Notes: a model not told the origin generated them from the letters alone. Positions 1 to 9,001 are shown, counted from the first letter of the stretch. The stretch: DNA of 64,000 nt from Roseibium litorale (GCF_014842915.1 NZ_JACYXI010000001.1:186001-250000), one strand, 5' to 3'. Made by a program: numbers and translations.

Positions 1-49
1 TAACGCCCCCTACCTGCCAACTTCTGTCAGGTTGGGTTAGACTTTTTTC

Positions 50-1129
50 ATGCGAGCAAGCCGTCTTTTATCCATCCTATTGACCCTGCAGGCACGGGGG
101 CACGTCACCGCCCAGGAACTGGCGGATGAGTGCGAGGTTTCCCTTCGCACCATCTACCGCGACATTGATGCGCTGAGCAGCGCAGGCATACCCGTCTACA
201 GCGAAAGAGGCTCGGACGGCGGCTACAGACTGCTGGATGGCTACAAGACACGCCTGAACGGCTTGTCCGCCCGCGAAGCCGATGCTCTGTTTCTGGCGGC
301 CCTGCCCGGCCCTGCCGCCGACCTTGGCCTCGGAGCCGTGATGAATGGCGCCAAGGCCAAGCTGCTGACCGCCTTGCCCGCAGGTCTTCGCGACGGCGCG
401 GCTCAGATGCAGAACCGGTTTCATCTCGACATACCCGCCTGGTTTGCAGAATCCGAACAGCCCGATTTTCTGCCCGAGATCGCGGACGCGGTCTGGAACC
501 AGCGCCAGATAGACATCCTCTACCGCAGCTGGACCGCTGAAAAACAGCGCCGCCTGTCTCCCCTCGGCATCGTGCTGAAAAGCGGCGCCTGGTATCTGGT
601 GGGCAGCGCAGGCGGTGACCCGCGAACCTACCGCATCTCCAGGATTCTCGACTTCAAGGCCAGTGACCATACTTTCGAGCGGCCAGAAGCATTTGACCTC
701 GCTGCTTACTGGCAGGAAACGACACGCCGGCTCGACGAAGAACTCCATCCCTACAAAGCCACACTTCGCCTGTCTCCCTGGGGCCGGAAGATGTTTGAAG
801 CCCTGCTTTCACCCTATATTTGCGCAAAGGCCAAATTCTCTGAAGACGTGGACTCAGACGGCTGGATCAGGGTAGAGATCCCCACCGGCTCGGTGCGCCA
901 GGCTTGCGTCGATCTGCTCAGGTTTGGGGCTGAGGTGGAGGTTCTGGATCCGCCGGACCTGCGCGCAGCGATGGCAGACACGGCCCGCTCTCTTGCCGCA
1001 CGCTACCTTGGAGATCCGGAAGGCTTTACCGTCTCAGACGCCACCGAGCAGAAGCCATCCCACGATCAGAACCGCCTCACCGGTCAAAACCCCGATGATC
1101 ACTTTCTGGCGTGCGGCAAGAAAGGCTGA
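50..1129 (+). CDS. YafY-type HTH/WYL-domain transcriptional regulator
   Basis: This 359-residue protein is a predicted DNA-binding regulator that may sense a small ligand or nucleic acid through its WYL domain. The N-terminus is a DeoR/HTH_11-type helix-turn-helix (residues about 1-60, ending in SLRTIYRDIDALSSAGIPV), followed by the typical GGYRL linker and a WYL domain from about residue 130 (WYLVG near residue 180). Length fits the YafY family. The last about 32 codons are antisense to the azlD-like gene, so the C-terminal tail is unusual. The target is unknown; the convergent azlCD pair is only a neighbour. Family call is firm, function is not. Confidence 0.85.
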   Translation: MRASRLLSILLTLQARGHVTAQELADECEVSLRTIYRDIDALSSAGIPVYSERGSDGGYRLLDGYKTRLNGLSAREADALFLAALPGPAADLGLGAVMNGAKAKLLTALPAGLRDGAAQMQNRFHLDIPAWFAESEQPDFLPEIADAVWNQRQIDILYRSWTAEKQRRLSPLGIVLKSGAWYLVGSAGGDPRTYRISRILDFKASDHTFERPEAFDLAAYWQETTRRLDEELHPYKATLRLSPWGRKMFEALLSPYICAKAKFSEDVDSDGWIRVEIPTGSVRQACVDLLRFGAEVEVLDPPDLRAAMADTARSLAARYLGDPEGFTVSDATEQKPSHDQNRLTGQNPDDHFLACGKKG

Positions 1130-1378
1130 GAACCCGCAGGCCGCCGCGAAAATCCGCAGCCACATAGGCGTCTCGGCCAAAACACCGCTCGGAAACAGGA
1201 TCAGCTTGGCAATCACTCCTGCGACCAGCGCAGTGGCGACGGAGCGCACCCAGATCAAGAGCTCGCTGTCTTCGCGCAGGCCGCCTCCGGCCAGAACGCC
1301 GAGCCAGCGCCACATATCCGTCGCGATCCATCCCGCAACGATGATCATGACATAGGGCCACCACCAGGCGTCGGTCAT
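1034..1378 (-). CDS. AzlD-family branched-chain amino acid exporter small subunit
   Basis: This 114-residue hydrophobic protein has about four membrane segments (WWWPYVMIIVAGWIATDMWR at the start, ALVAGVIAKLILF in the middle, VLIVGWLLLGGV at the end) and matches the AzlD family, the small partner of AzlC in export of branched-chain amino acids or analogues. I start at the ATG whose first bases overlap the azlC-like stop codon (ATGA overlap at 1375-1378), which indicates translational coupling. A longer reading frame exists upstream but lacks support. Its 3' end overlaps the convergent WYL regulator by 96 nt. The substrate cannot be told from sequence. Confidence 0.8.
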   Translation of the reverse strand: MTDAWWWPYVMIIVAGWIATDMWRWLGVLAGGGLREDSELLIWVRSVATALVAGVIAKLILFPSGVLAETPMWLRIFAAACGFSAFLAARQKVIIGVLTGEAVLIVGWLLLGGV

Positions 1379-2133
1379 AGCAGCCCCCTGCGCATGTAAC
1401 GGGTGATCAGATAGGCAAGGGTTCCGCCCACCAGCCCGGTCCAAAGAAGGTCAAGTCCGGGCGTCAGAAGATAGAAAAACGGCCCGAGAACCAGACCGAT
1501 CAGCAGCGCTGCCTTGTCCGCGGCCAGCCGTGCTGCGCTCCACAGCGAACAGATAAAATAAACCGGGGTCAGCAGCACCAGCGCGCCGGCCACCATGGGC
1601 GGCATGCGCTCGACCACAAGATAGGCCACGCCGGTCATGCAGAAGACGAAGCTGGTCAGGGCGGTTCCAAACCCGGCGAAGAAAGGCAAGCGCCCTTCCC
1701 TTGGCAGATCGGGCAGGTTGCGCATGGCATGAACCCAGGCGGTCACCGCAATGAAATGCGAGATATAAAGCAGCTGCCAGCGCCGTGTCTTGCCCTCGAC
1801 CTTCACCAGAGGAATGAGCGCCATGGTCATGGGCATCAGACGGACAGAGGCCAGTGCCACGGCAATCGCTGCGGGAACAATGCCCATACCGCTGGAGATG
1901 GCCCCGGTTAGAACAACGATCGAGGGAAGCGCCCAGACCAGACCGGTCAGAAGCAGCGTTTCCGTCAGGCTCAACCCGCTCTCCCGTGCCAGCCCGGCAT
2001 AGCCGACAAAAGCGGCGGTCAGGATCAGCGCGGGAATGGAAATGGCAGCTCTGGCACCCCGGAAGAACCAGACACGCCCAGGCAGGTCCGGATCTTCTGG
2101 ACTGGAAACGGCAGGAGTTTGCGGCTGGGACAT
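1375..2133 (-). CDS. AzlC-family branched-chain amino acid permease
   Basis: This is a polytopic inner-membrane protein of about 252 residues with the AzlC pattern: an early segment ISIPALILTAAFVGYAGLA, a GLVWALPSIVVLTGAI segment and conserved SVRLMPMTMAL after it. AzlC and AzlD act together to export branched-chain amino acids in characterised members. It is first in a two-gene operon with the downstream azlD-like gene (4-nt overlap). The frame is open up to 2190, but that extension runs into a 17-bp inverted repeat, so I chose the internal ATG at 2133. The ribosome site there is weak, so the start is uncertain. Confidence 0.8.
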   Translation of the reverse strand: MSQPQTPAVSSPEDPDLPGRVWFFRGARAAISIPALILTAAFVGYAGLARESGLSLTETLLLTGLVWALPSIVVLTGAISSGMGIVPAAIAVALASVRLMPMTMALIPLVKVEGKTRRWQLLYISHFIAVTAWVHAMRNLPDLPREGRLPFFAGFGTALTSFVFCMTGVAYLVVERMPPMVAGALVLLTPVYFICSLWSAARLAADKAALLIGLVLGPFFYLLTPGLDLLWTGLVGGTLAYLITRYMRRGLL

Positions 2134-2161
2134 CCGGCAGGCTTCAGCTCGGCTTTTCTGC

Positions 2162-2226
2162 GCCTGGCCAGGCAGCTCCCGGACAGGCAAATTAGGAAGG
2201 GCCCCTTATATTTGCCTGTCCGGGAG
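2162..2226. promoter_or_regulatory. 17-bp perfect inverted repeat upstream of azlCD
   Basis: Arms at 2176-2192 (CTCCCGGACAGGCAAAT) and 2210-2226 are perfect inverted complements around a 17-base loop containing GGGCCC. A separate 12-bp palindrome GCCTGGCCAGGC sits at 2162-2173. No T-tract follows on either strand, so it is a poor terminator; its place before azlC suggests an operator or an mRNA leader structure. Confidence 0.6.
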
Positions 2227-2267
2227 ATTTGTCAAACGGGACGGCCAACTGCGCCGGAATGACTTGT

Positions 2268-2972
2268 TCAGACCGACCGGGTCAACCCGCCATCGATACG
2301 GATGTTCTGTCCGGTCACATAGGCCGCCTTCGTGGATGCCAGATAGGAAATCAATCCAGACACTTCTTCCGCATGGCCATAGCGCCCCATCGGGATGCGG
2401 CTCCGGCGGTCTTCCTTTTCCGGCAAGCTGTCGATAAAGCCGGGCAGTATGTTGTTCATCCGCACATTGTCAGCGGCATACCGGTCTGCAAACAGCTTTG
2501 TAAAGCTGGCCAGCCCCGCACGGAACACACCGGAGGTCGGAAACAGAGGATCCGGCTCGAAAGCCGCGAAGGTGGAGATGTTGAGGATCGTTCCGCCGCC
2601 CTGCTTCACCATGATGGGGGCAACAAGCCGGACAGGTCTGATGACGTTCATCAGGTAATATTCCATACCCTTGTGCCAATCCTCATCAGGGATTTCCAGC
2701 AGATCCCCCTTGGGACCATGGCCTGCGGAATTCACCAGAACATCAATCCGGCCGAACCGTTCCATCGACCCTTGCACAAAGGCCTCCAAGGCGGCCGGAT
2801 CCAGGTTGGAGCCGGTAAAGCCATATCCGCCCAGCTCATTCGCGAGCGCCTCGCCTTTGCCGGATGAAGACAGGATGCCGACGGTGAATCCGTCCTTGGC
2901 AAGCTGCCGCGCCGCATCCGCACCCATACCACTGCCGCCCGCGGTAATCAGGGCAACCCGTGTCTCAGCCAT
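2268..2972 (-). CDS. Short-chain dehydrogenase/reductase-fold protein with altered catalytic site
   Basis: The 234-residue product has the Rossmann glycine motif TAGGSGMG near the N-terminus, NSAG (about residue 85), NIS (the catalytic serine strand) and the C-terminal IRIDGG signature of classical SDRs, so NAD(P) binding is likely. The usual Tyr-x-x-x-Lys is replaced: aligning on the helix ASFTKLFADRYA puts Ser at the Tyr position and Arg at the Lys position (SGVFR). Ordinary oxidoreductase chemistry is therefore doubtful. I start at ATG 2972, preceded by GAGG at good spacing, rather than the upstream TTG. It stands alone between clpA and azlC. Substrate unknown. Confidence 0.8.
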   Translation of the reverse strand: MAETRVALITAGGSGMGADAARQLAKDGFTVGILSSSGKGEALANELGGYGFTGSNLDPAALEAFVQGSMERFGRIDVLVNSAGHGPKGDLLEIPDEDWHKGMEYYLMNVIRPVRLVAPIMVKQGGGTILNISTFAAFEPDPLFPTSGVFRAGLASFTKLFADRYAADNVRMNNILPGFIDSLPEKEDRRSRIPMGRYGHAEEVSGLISYLASTKAAYVTGQNIRIDGGLTRSV

Positions 2973-3083
2973 ATTCAAGTCCTCGAATTTTCAGGAAACT
3001 CATGCCTAGCCGCTCCGGCAGCAGGGCGCAAACATGGACTGGCAAGCCGTTCATAGTGGCTTTGGGAAAAGAAGACCGGCAGA

Positions 3084-3112
3084 AACAAAAACGGGCGCCC
3101 GATGGGCGCCCG
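3084..3112 (-). terminator. Rho-independent terminator after clpA
   Basis: Reading the minus strand, a GC-rich stem CGGGCGCCC/GGGCGCCCG (3104-3112 with 3092-3100, 3-base loop) is followed by a T-rich run (TTTTTGTTT). It lies 25 nt past the clpA stop codon. Confidence 0.85.
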
Positions 3113-3136
3113 CATAATTTCCGGCCGGCTGAAAAC

Positions 3137-5584
3137 TCAGCTCGTCAGAGGAACCTTGGGGACGAGGCTTTTCTTCGGCCCGCTGCTTTTGCCTTCGGAC
3201 TTTGGTTCAGCCTTGGTTTCCGCGGGCTTCGCAGAAGCGGGCTTACGCTTTCGCTTCGGCTTGGCCTTGGAGGCAGCAGCCTTCGGCGGTGCGGAGGGCT
3301 TGCGCTCCTCGACCGTTTCCAGAAGCAGTCCTGCGTGGTCTTCGGAGACGGACACCTTGACCGTGCCGCCCTTTTGCAACTTGCCGAAGAGCACCTCGTC
3401 GGCCAGGGGCCGCTTGATATGCTCCTGAATGACCCGGCCAAGAGGACGGGCACCCATCTGGCTGTCATAGCCTTTATCGGCCAGCCATTCCGTGGCCTCG
3501 TCGGTGAGTTCGAAGGTCACGCCGCGGTCTGCCAGTTGAGCTTCAAGCTGCATGACGAACTTCTGCACCACCTTGTAGACGACTTCCTTGGGCAGATTGC
3601 CGAAGGGAATGACCGCATCGAGACGGTTGCGGAATTCCGGCGTGAACAGCTTGTTGATCGCCTCCGCATCATCCCCTTCCCGCTGCGCGCGGTTGAAGCC
3701 CACCGGAGCCTTGGCCATGTCGGCAGCACCCGCGTTGGTGGTCATGATCAGGATGACATTGCGGAAATCGACCTGCTTGCCGTTGTGATCGGTCAGCTTG
3801 CCGTGGTCCATCACCTGCAACAGGATGTTGAACAGGTCCGGATGCGCCTTCTCGATTTCGTCGAGCAGCAGCACGCAATGCGGATGCTGGTCGACGCCAT
3901 CGGTCAGAAGGCCGCCCTGGTCGAACCCGACATAGCCCGGAGGCGCGCCGATCAGGCGGGACACCGTGTGCCGCTCCATATATTCGGACATGTCGAAGCG
4001 GATCAGTTCCACGCCGAGTGACGAAGCGAGCTGACGGGCAACCTCGGTCTTGCCGACGCCGGTCGGGCCGGAGAACAGGTAGCTGCCGATCGGCTTGTCC
4101 GGTTCACGCAGACCCGCACGGGCCAGCTTGATGGCCGAGGACAGGGTCTCGATGGCGTGATCCTGACCATAGACCACCCGCTTCAGATCGACGGAAAGGC
4201 CGGAGAGAACCTCCGCATCGTCCTTCGACACGCTCTTGGGCGGAATGCGGGCCATGGTCGCGATGGTGGCCTCGATCTCCTTGACGCCGATGGTCTTGCG
4301 GCGGCGGGATTCGGGCAGCAGCATCTGGCTCGCGCCGGTTTCATCCAGCACGTCAATCGCCTTGTCCGGCAACTTGCGGTCGCCGATGTACTTGGCGGAC
4401 AGCTCGACTGCGGTCTTGATCGCGTCGTTGGTATAGCGGACCTTGTGGAAGTCCTCGAAGTAAGGCTTCAAACCGGTCAGGATCGCGATGGCATCCTCAA
4501 CGGACGGCTCGTTCACGTCGATCTTCTGGAAGCGGCGCACCAGCGCCCGGTCCTTCTCGAAGAACTGGCGGTATTCCTTATAGGTCGTCGAGCCAATGCA
4601 GCGGATCGCACCTGATGCCAGCGCCGGCTTCAGAAGGTTAGACGCATCCATGGCGCCGCCCGAGGTTGCCCCTGCACCGATCACCGTATGGATCTCGTCG
4701 ATAAACATCACCGCGCCGGGATAGTCCTCGATCTCCTTCATGACCTGTTTCAGGCGCTCTTCGAAGTCGCCGCGGTAGCGGGTCCCGGCGAGCAGCGCCC
4801 CCATGTCGAGGGAGAAGATGGTTGCGTCGCGCAGGACTTCAGGCACATCGCCGGAAACGATGCGGTGGGCAAGCCCTTCGGCAATCGCCGTCTTGCCGAC
4901 CCCCGGATCCCCCACGAATAGCGGGTTGTTCTTGGACCGGCGGCAGAGGATCTGGATGGTGCGCGAAATTTCACCGCCGCGGCCGATCAGCGGATCGATC
5001 TTGCCCTTGGCAGCCTTCTCGTTGAGGTTGACGCAATAAGCTTCCAGAGCATCAGTCTTGGTCTTGGGCTTGGGTTCCTTGGCGGCCGTTTCGACCTGCT
5101 CTTCTTCCTCAGCGCCTTCGACCGGGCGGCCCTCGGACATGCCGGGCCGCTTCGCGATGCCATGGGAGATGTAGTTGACCGCGTCATAACGGGTCATGTC
5201 CTGATCCTGCAGGAAGTAAGCCGCATGGCTTTCCCGCTCGGCAAAGATGGCAACGAGCACGTTGGCACCCGTCACTTCTTCCCGGCCCGAGGACTGGACA
5301 TGAATCACGGCACGCTGGATGACACGCTGGAACCCTGCGGTCGGCTTGGAATCCTCGTCGCCGTCCGTCACCAGGTTTTCAAGTTCGGTCTCTATATAGT
5401 CGACAAGGCTGCGCCGGATGGCATCCATATCAACGTTACAGGCCCGCATGACTGCAGCGGCATCCTGATCGTCCAGCAGAGCGAGCAGGAGGTGTTCGAG
5501 GGTGGCGTATTCCTGCTGCCGCTCGTTGGCATAGGCCAGAGCCTGGTGCAGGGCTTTTTCAAGGCTACGGGAAAATGACGGCAC
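3137..5584 (-). CDS. clpA: ATP-dependent Clp protease ATP-binding subunit ClpA
   Basis: ClpA is the AAA+ unfoldase that feeds substrates to ClpP. The 815-residue product shows the Clp-N repeat domain (from [17 protein letters not shown]), a first AAA module with Walker A GDPGVGKT and Walker B VMFIDEIH, and a second with GPTGVGKT and [13 protein letters not shown], then the ClpB-D2-small domain (ARPLGRVIQ). It begins at a GTG with GAGGGA upstream, matching the usual MPSFS start of alphaproteobacterial ClpA. It lies 12 nt downstream of clpS, its adaptor, so the two are co-transcribed. The C-terminal about 55 residues are an added Lys/Pro/Ala-rich basic tail beyond the family core. Confidence 0.97.
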   Translation of the reverse strand: MPSFSRSLEKALHQALAYANERQQEYATLEHLLLALLDDQDAAAVMRACNVDMDAIRRSLVDYIETELENLVTDGDEDSKPTAGFQRVIQRAVIHVQSSGREEVTGANVLVAIFAERESHAAYFLQDQDMTRYDAVNYISHGIAKRPGMSEGRPVEGAEEEEQVETAAKEPKPKTKTDALEAYCVNLNEKAAKGKIDPLIGRGGEISRTIQILCRRSKNNPLFVGDPGVGKTAIAEGLAHRIVSGDVPEVLRDATIFSLDMGALLAGTRYRGDFEERLKQVMKEIEDYPGAVMFIDEIHTVIGAGATSGGAMDASNLLKPALASGAIRCIGSTTYKEYRQFFEKDRALVRRFQKIDVNEPSVEDAIAILTGLKPYFEDFHKVRYTNDAIKTAVELSAKYIGDRKLPDKAIDVLDETGASQMLLPESRRRKTIGVKEIEATIATMARIPPKSVSKDDAEVLSGLSVDLKRVVYGQDHAIETLSSAIKLARAGLREPDKPIGSYLFSGPTGVGKTEVARQLASSLGVELIRFDMSEYMERHTVSRLIGAPPGYVGFDQGGLLTDGVDQHPHCVLLLDEIEKAHPDLFNILLQVMDHGKLTDHNGKQVDFRNVILIMTTNAGAADMAKAPVGFNRAQREGDDAEAINKLFTPEFRNRLDAVIPFGNLPKEVVYKVVQKFVMQLEAQLADRGVTFELTDEATEWLADKGYDSQMGARPLGRVIQEHIKRPLADEVLFGKLQKGGTVKVSVSEDHAGLLLETVEERKPSAPPKAAASKAKPKRKRKPASAKPAETKAEPKSEGKSSGPKKSLVPKVPLTS

Positions 5585-5596
5585 TTTAGCTATCCC

Positions 5597-5941
5597 TCAC
5601 TTTTTCTCCATAACGCACTGCAACGGATGTTGGTGCTTACGGGCGAAATCCATGACCTGCGTCACTTTCGTTTCGGCGACTTCGTAGGAATAAACCCCGC
5701 ATTCGCCGACACCGTGGTGGTGCACATGAAGCATGATCCGTGTCGCCTCTTCCCTATTCTTCTGGAAGAAACTTTCCACGACATGAATCACGAACTCCAT
5801 CGGAGTATAATCGTCGTTCAGGAGCAGCACCCGGTACATGCTCGGACGCTTGGCCACAGTTCTGGTTCTGGTGACGACAACCGTTCCGGTGTCACCGCCG
5901 CCATCCTCAAAATCTGCCCCGCCTGCCATCTCTCTGCCCAT
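5597..5941 (-). CDS. clpS: ATP-dependent Clp protease adaptor ClpS
   Basis: ClpS delivers N-degron substrates to ClpA. The 114-residue protein has the ClpS core ([24 protein letters not shown], with the peptide-contacting NDD-TPMEFV loop, and [23 protein letters not shown]). The N-terminal about 35 residues are the flexible extension, Gly- and charge-rich. The ATG has GAGG upstream. It is first gene of the clpS-clpA operon. Confidence 0.96.
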   Translation of the reverse strand: MGREMAGGADFEDGGGDTGTVVVTRTRTVAKRPSMYRVLLLNDDYTPMEFVIHVVESFFQKNREEATRIMLHVHHHGVGECGVYSYEVAETKVTQVMDFARKHQHPLQCVMEKK

Positions 5942-6283
5942 GAATCCTCGAAATTACCAACCAAGGTCAGTCTATCAATGCAACGTAACGAGTAAAGACC
6001 CCAGGCCGGGCTTCACCCGGAAATGAACGCCTGCCAGACATGAATCTTCAAGGGAGCAAAGACGCCACTGCGCGCTGCGACCGGCCGAAACAGAACAGAA
6101 CCTTACCGTGAGCGGAAGGCTTTGCCCTTGTAACATTGAGGAATGTAGGTGCCGTTTGCCCGGATAAAAGCCCCCCTCGCTACTCATTCTTTGCCAGCGG
6201 GGCAGAGTGGCGCACGGGTGGCGCAAAGTATTCCGGGCGAAATTCAAGGACGATAGGCGGTTTGCAGGACCTTTGGTCCGCAT

Positions 6284-6314
6284 AAAAGAAAAGACCCGGA
6301 CAGAGCCGGGTCTT
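6284..6314 (-). terminator. Terminator-like hairpin, copy 1
   Basis: The stem AGACCCGG/CCGGGTCT with loop ACAGAG lies at 6292-6313. On the minus strand it is followed by a T-rich run (from AAAAGAAAA on plus, 6284-6292), so it can stop leftward transcription coming from the phasin gene. An exact 23-bp copy lies at 6455-6477. Confidence 0.6.
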
Positions 6315-6326
6315 CAGATTGATTAC

Positions 6327-6368
6327 AAACCCCTCGGTTTTTGGCGGCAGCCAGAATCGAGGGGTTTT
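6327..6368 (+). terminator. Stem-loop with T-run between the two hairpin copies
   Basis: A 10-bp inverted repeat AAACCCCTCG (6327-6336) with CGAGGGGTTT (6358-6367) brackets a 21-base loop. It ends in TTTT on the plus strand. Because the stem is AT-capped and the loop long, a terminator role is only suggested. Confidence 0.4.
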
Positions 6369-6454
6369 GATTCCGATATGTTCACGATTTGAATCTGTGA
6401 CGTTCCGTGAATCTGAACCTCTTCGATAGGCTTCAGAGGTTTGTCAGCAGTCTG

Positions 6455-6478
6455 AGACCCGGACAGAGCCGGGTCTTT
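6455..6478. terminator. Terminator-like hairpin, copy 2, behind phasin gene
   Basis: Same 23-bp hairpin as at 6292, here followed by TTTT on the plus strand and 40 nt beyond the phasin stop on the minus strand. Probably works in both directions together with copy 1. Confidence 0.55.
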
Positions 6479-6517
6479 TGAAATGTCTCGATCAGCGCGC
6501 CGGAGCGCAGCCAGATC

Positions 6518-6850
6518 TTACTTGCCCATCTTGGACATGATGCCTTCGTAAGGCTTGTAAGCGTCTTTGGACAGCTCGGTGTACATTTCGCCAAGCTTGG
6601 TCATTTCACCGACCAGACCTTCGTAGGCAGACTTGAAATAGTCGGCCTGCGCTTCAAAAGCCTTGTCGATCGACTTGGAGGACACAACCTTTTCAATGGC
6701 AGCGGAGCCGCCCTCGAAGGACTTCTTCTGGAAGTCCGCGACTTCAGCAGCGATCGCCTGGAAGCCCTTGGACATGGTCCCGAAAGACTCCATGGCGACA
6801 TCCATGTTTTCTTTGCTCAGCTTCTGCAGATCTTCGAAATTGTTCAGCAT
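6518..6850 (-). CDS. Phasin family protein
   Basis: This 110-residue, helical, Lys/Glu/Ala-rich protein (NFEDLQKLSKENMDVAMESF start, SFEGGSAAIEKVV middle, FKSAYEGLVGEMTKLGEMYTEL end) fits the phasin_2-type family that coats polyhydroxyalkanoate granules in alphaproteobacteria. The start has AAGGG and AGGA just upstream. It is monocistronic, bounded by hairpins on its 3' side. No PHA synthase is in the window, so granule association is inferred from family only. Confidence 0.88.
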   Translation of the reverse strand: MLNNFEDLQKLSKENMDVAMESFGTMSKGFQAIAAEVADFQKKSFEGGSAAIEKVVSSKSIDKAFEAQADYFKSAYEGLVGEMTKLGEMYTELSKDAYKPYEGIMSKMGK

Positions 6851-6879
6851 TTCCTAGCCCTTTCATCAAACCAAGCGCC

Positions 6880-7392
6880 TGTGCTCTGCTGCGCCCTAAT
6901 CAGAAGAGCCTGCACGTCCCAGGTCACACCGTTGCCTAACCTTACGGGACGTATCTTATGCGCTGCACAATTTCTGTCAATGAATTTTTGCAGTGCAATA
7001 TAAGACATGCCAGCCCTCCCCTAGCAAACCCCTTCGCGTTTCCCGCCGATAGGGCACGCCAGACCTCAGCTAGATTGATTTGATTAAAAATTTAATTTTT
7101 ACCTGAAATTGGCTTTAATTGGCAGCACAGATTAATCACATGTAAACCATACAATACGTATAAAATTTTAATAAATTTGATAATTACATAGATTAATAGA
7201 ATTTTTACTTGTTAACGATCCATTAATACTAATCCACAGCTAATTTTTTTGACGAAAACAACCACCGCCCTTTACACATTCGTAACCGCGTTTCTATCAG
7301 ATTGGTAATCACCAAAGCGCGGCAACCGGTCGATTTGTGACTGACACGATCAATTAAGCCCGGCCCGCCAAACTGTCCTTTGATGCCCCAGA
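6880..7392. promoter_or_regulatory. AT-rich intergenic region with CtrA box before the carboxypeptidase gene
   Basis: No gene is apparent. From about 7071 to 7250 the DNA is strikingly AT-rich against a GC-rich genome. It contains a perfect CtrA-type full site TTAA-N7-TTAA at 7212-7226 and a near site TTAA-N7-TAAA at 7132-7146. The arrangement suggests cell-cycle control of the carboxypeptidase gene downstream, with the phasin promoter on the other side. Confidence 0.6.
7212..7226 (+). promoter_or_regulatory. CtrA-type binding site (TTAA-N7-TTAA)
   Basis: TTAACGATCCATTAA is an exact match to the alphaproteobacterial CtrA consensus, 180 nt upstream of the carboxypeptidase start. In an AT-rich stretch chance matches are possible. 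Confidence 0.55.
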
Positions 7393-8985
7393 ATGGGATT
7401 GGCAACTGTGTTTCGTATGCGTCTGGTTCGCACATTCAGAATCTTCGGCCAGGTGGCAAAGGCCGCCGCCGTCGCAGGTCTGATCGTAGGCTCGGTGGCT
7501 CCTGCCGCCGCAAACAGCAAATATGCCGGCATCGTCGTTGATGCCAAGACCGGCAAGACGCTGTATTCCAGCTCCGCCGATGAATTGCGGTATCCTGCGT
7601 CTCTGACAAAGATCATGACGCTCTATATCGTGTTCGAGGAGCTGGAAGCCGGCCGTCTGTCGTTGAACTCCGACCTCAAGGTCTCCGCCTACGCATCCGC
7701 ACGTCCGCCCACGAAGCTTGGTCTCAAGCCTGGCTCCACCTTGAAGGTGAAGGACGCGATTCTCGGTCTGGTCACCAAATCCGCGAATGATGCTGCTGCC
7801 GTGATCGCCGAGAACATTGGCGGATCCGAAGCCCGCTTCGCGGAACGCATGACCCGGACCGCCCATCAGCTCGGAATGTCCAAGACGACTTTCCGCAACC
7901 CGCATGGCCTGCCGGACAGCCGCCAGCGGACCACGGCACGGGACATGGCAACGCTCGGCCGCGCCATTCAGGAGCGGTTCCCGAAATATTACTCGTTCTT
8001 CCAGACCCGGTCCTTCACCTACAAGGGACGCAAGCACGGCAACCACAACAAGCTGCTGGGCCGCGTGAAGGGCGTTGACGGGATCAAGACCGGCTACACC
8101 AATGCGTCAGGCTTCAACCTGGTGACTTCCGTTCACCGCGACGGCCGCTACATTGTCGCCGTGGTTCTTGGCGGAACAACAGGCCGTGCCCGTGATGCCC
8201 AGATGGTCAAGCTGATCAACGAATATCTTCCGAAGGCGTCCACCGGTCCAATGAGAGCCTCTGTTGTGGCTTCCGCACCGGTCCGCTCAGCGCCTTCACT
8301 GGCCCTTGCCAATGCTCCGGTTCCCACGCTCAAGCCGGTGGATGAGCCGGAAGTGGCTGAAGCCGATGGCGCTCCGATGGTGCTGGCCCTCGCTAAGCCG
8401 GACCTCCCCGGCCAGAACGAGGATCCGGCTGCCCTTGTGACAGGCAGCATTCCGGTTCCGCCGAAACTGGTTCAATCGCGCATGTCTGCAGTCTTCGAGG
8501 AAGTACGCCAGACCACGGAAGTCCAGCCTGTGCCGAAGCAATATGCCGACGCCAACGTGGTTTCCATCGACGGCCAGCCTCTGAAGAAGGGCATTGTCCC
8601 GACGCCGGCAGCCGCTCCCGCAGCCATGCAGGTCGCCTCGCTGGCACCGGTTGTTCCCTCGGCTCCGCAGTCCAAGCATGATCTGACAGAGGACAGCACC
8701 ACGGACACGGTTGCGACCAACGACACGCCGGACCAGGAGCCGGGCTGGCAGGTTCAGATTGCAGCTGCGGAAAGCGAAAGCGGCGCGCTGGAAATGCTTG
8801 AAAAGGCCCGCTCCAAAGTCGGCAAGGATCTGCACCGCAAGGCTCCCTATACGGAGCCGGTGAATGCCAACGGCCAGACCCTTTACCGGGCCCGCTTTGT
8901 CGGCTTCGAAACAAAGACTGCCGCTCTTCAGGCCTGCAAGAGCCTGAAGCGTGCGAAGTTCTCTTGCTATGCCATCTACCAGTAA
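7393..8985 (+). CDS. Serine D-Ala-D-Ala carboxypeptidase (DacA/PBP5-like) with SPOR domain
   Basis: This 530-residue protein trims the terminal D-Ala of peptidoglycan pentapeptides in the periplasm. Visible features: a signal segment (AVAGLIVGSVAPAAAN), SxxK at SLTK (Ser about 70), SxN at SAN (about 130), KTG in GIKTGYTNASG (about 235), a long Pro/Ala-rich linker and a C-terminal SPOR-like domain (from GWQVQIAAAESESGALEML) that usually binds denuded glycan at the septum. The inner start MRLVRTFRIF at 7417 gives a tidier signal peptide. Upstream AT-rich DNA holds a CtrA box, consistent with cell-cycle control. Confidence 0.93.
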   Translation: MGLATVFRMRLVRTFRIFGQVAKAAAVAGLIVGSVAPAAANSKYAGIVVDAKTGKTLYSSSADELRYPASLTKIMTLYIVFEELEAGRLSLNSDLKVSAYASARPPTKLGLKPGSTLKVKDAILGLVTKSANDAAAVIAENIGGSEARFAERMTRTAHQLGMSKTTFRNPHGLPDSRQRTTARDMATLGRAIQERFPKYYSFFQTRSFTYKGRKHGNHNKLLGRVKGVDGIKTGYTNASGFNLVTSVHRDGRYIVAVVLGGTTGRARDAQMVKLINEYLPKASTGPMRASVVASAPVRSAPSLALANAPVPTLKPVDEPEVAEADGAPMVLALAKPDLPGQNEDPAALVTGSIPVPPKLVQSRMSAVFEEVRQTTEVQPVPKQYADANVVSIDGQPLKKGIVPTPAAAPAAMQVASLAPVVPSAPQSKHDLTEDSTTDTVATNDTPDQEPGWQVQIAAAESESGALEMLEKARSKVGKDLHRKAPYTEPVNANGQTLYRARFVGFETKTAALQACKSLKRAKFSCYAIYQ

Positions 8986-9001
8986 CGTGTAACGGGTGTC
9001 A

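Larger units (their letters stand above)
5942..6517. other. Gene-free stretch between clpS and phasin
   Basis: I see no credible gene in these 576 bases; the open frames are short and lack ribosome sites or recognisable protein. The stretch carries two copies of one terminator-like hairpin plus a third stem-loop (listed separately) and must contain the clpS promoter, which I could not pin down. Confidence 0.6.

Noticed and set aside
2960..4021. 353-codon open frame on plus, antisense to clpA
   Set aside because: Overlaps a clear clpA over most of its length, low-complexity His/Leu/Arg product, no family; a GC-bias shadow.
5942..6517. Possible small RNA or tRNA between clpS and phasin
   Set aside because: No tRNA-like cloverleaf; only terminator-like hairpins with T-runs. 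No tRNA or rRNA was found anywhere in the window.
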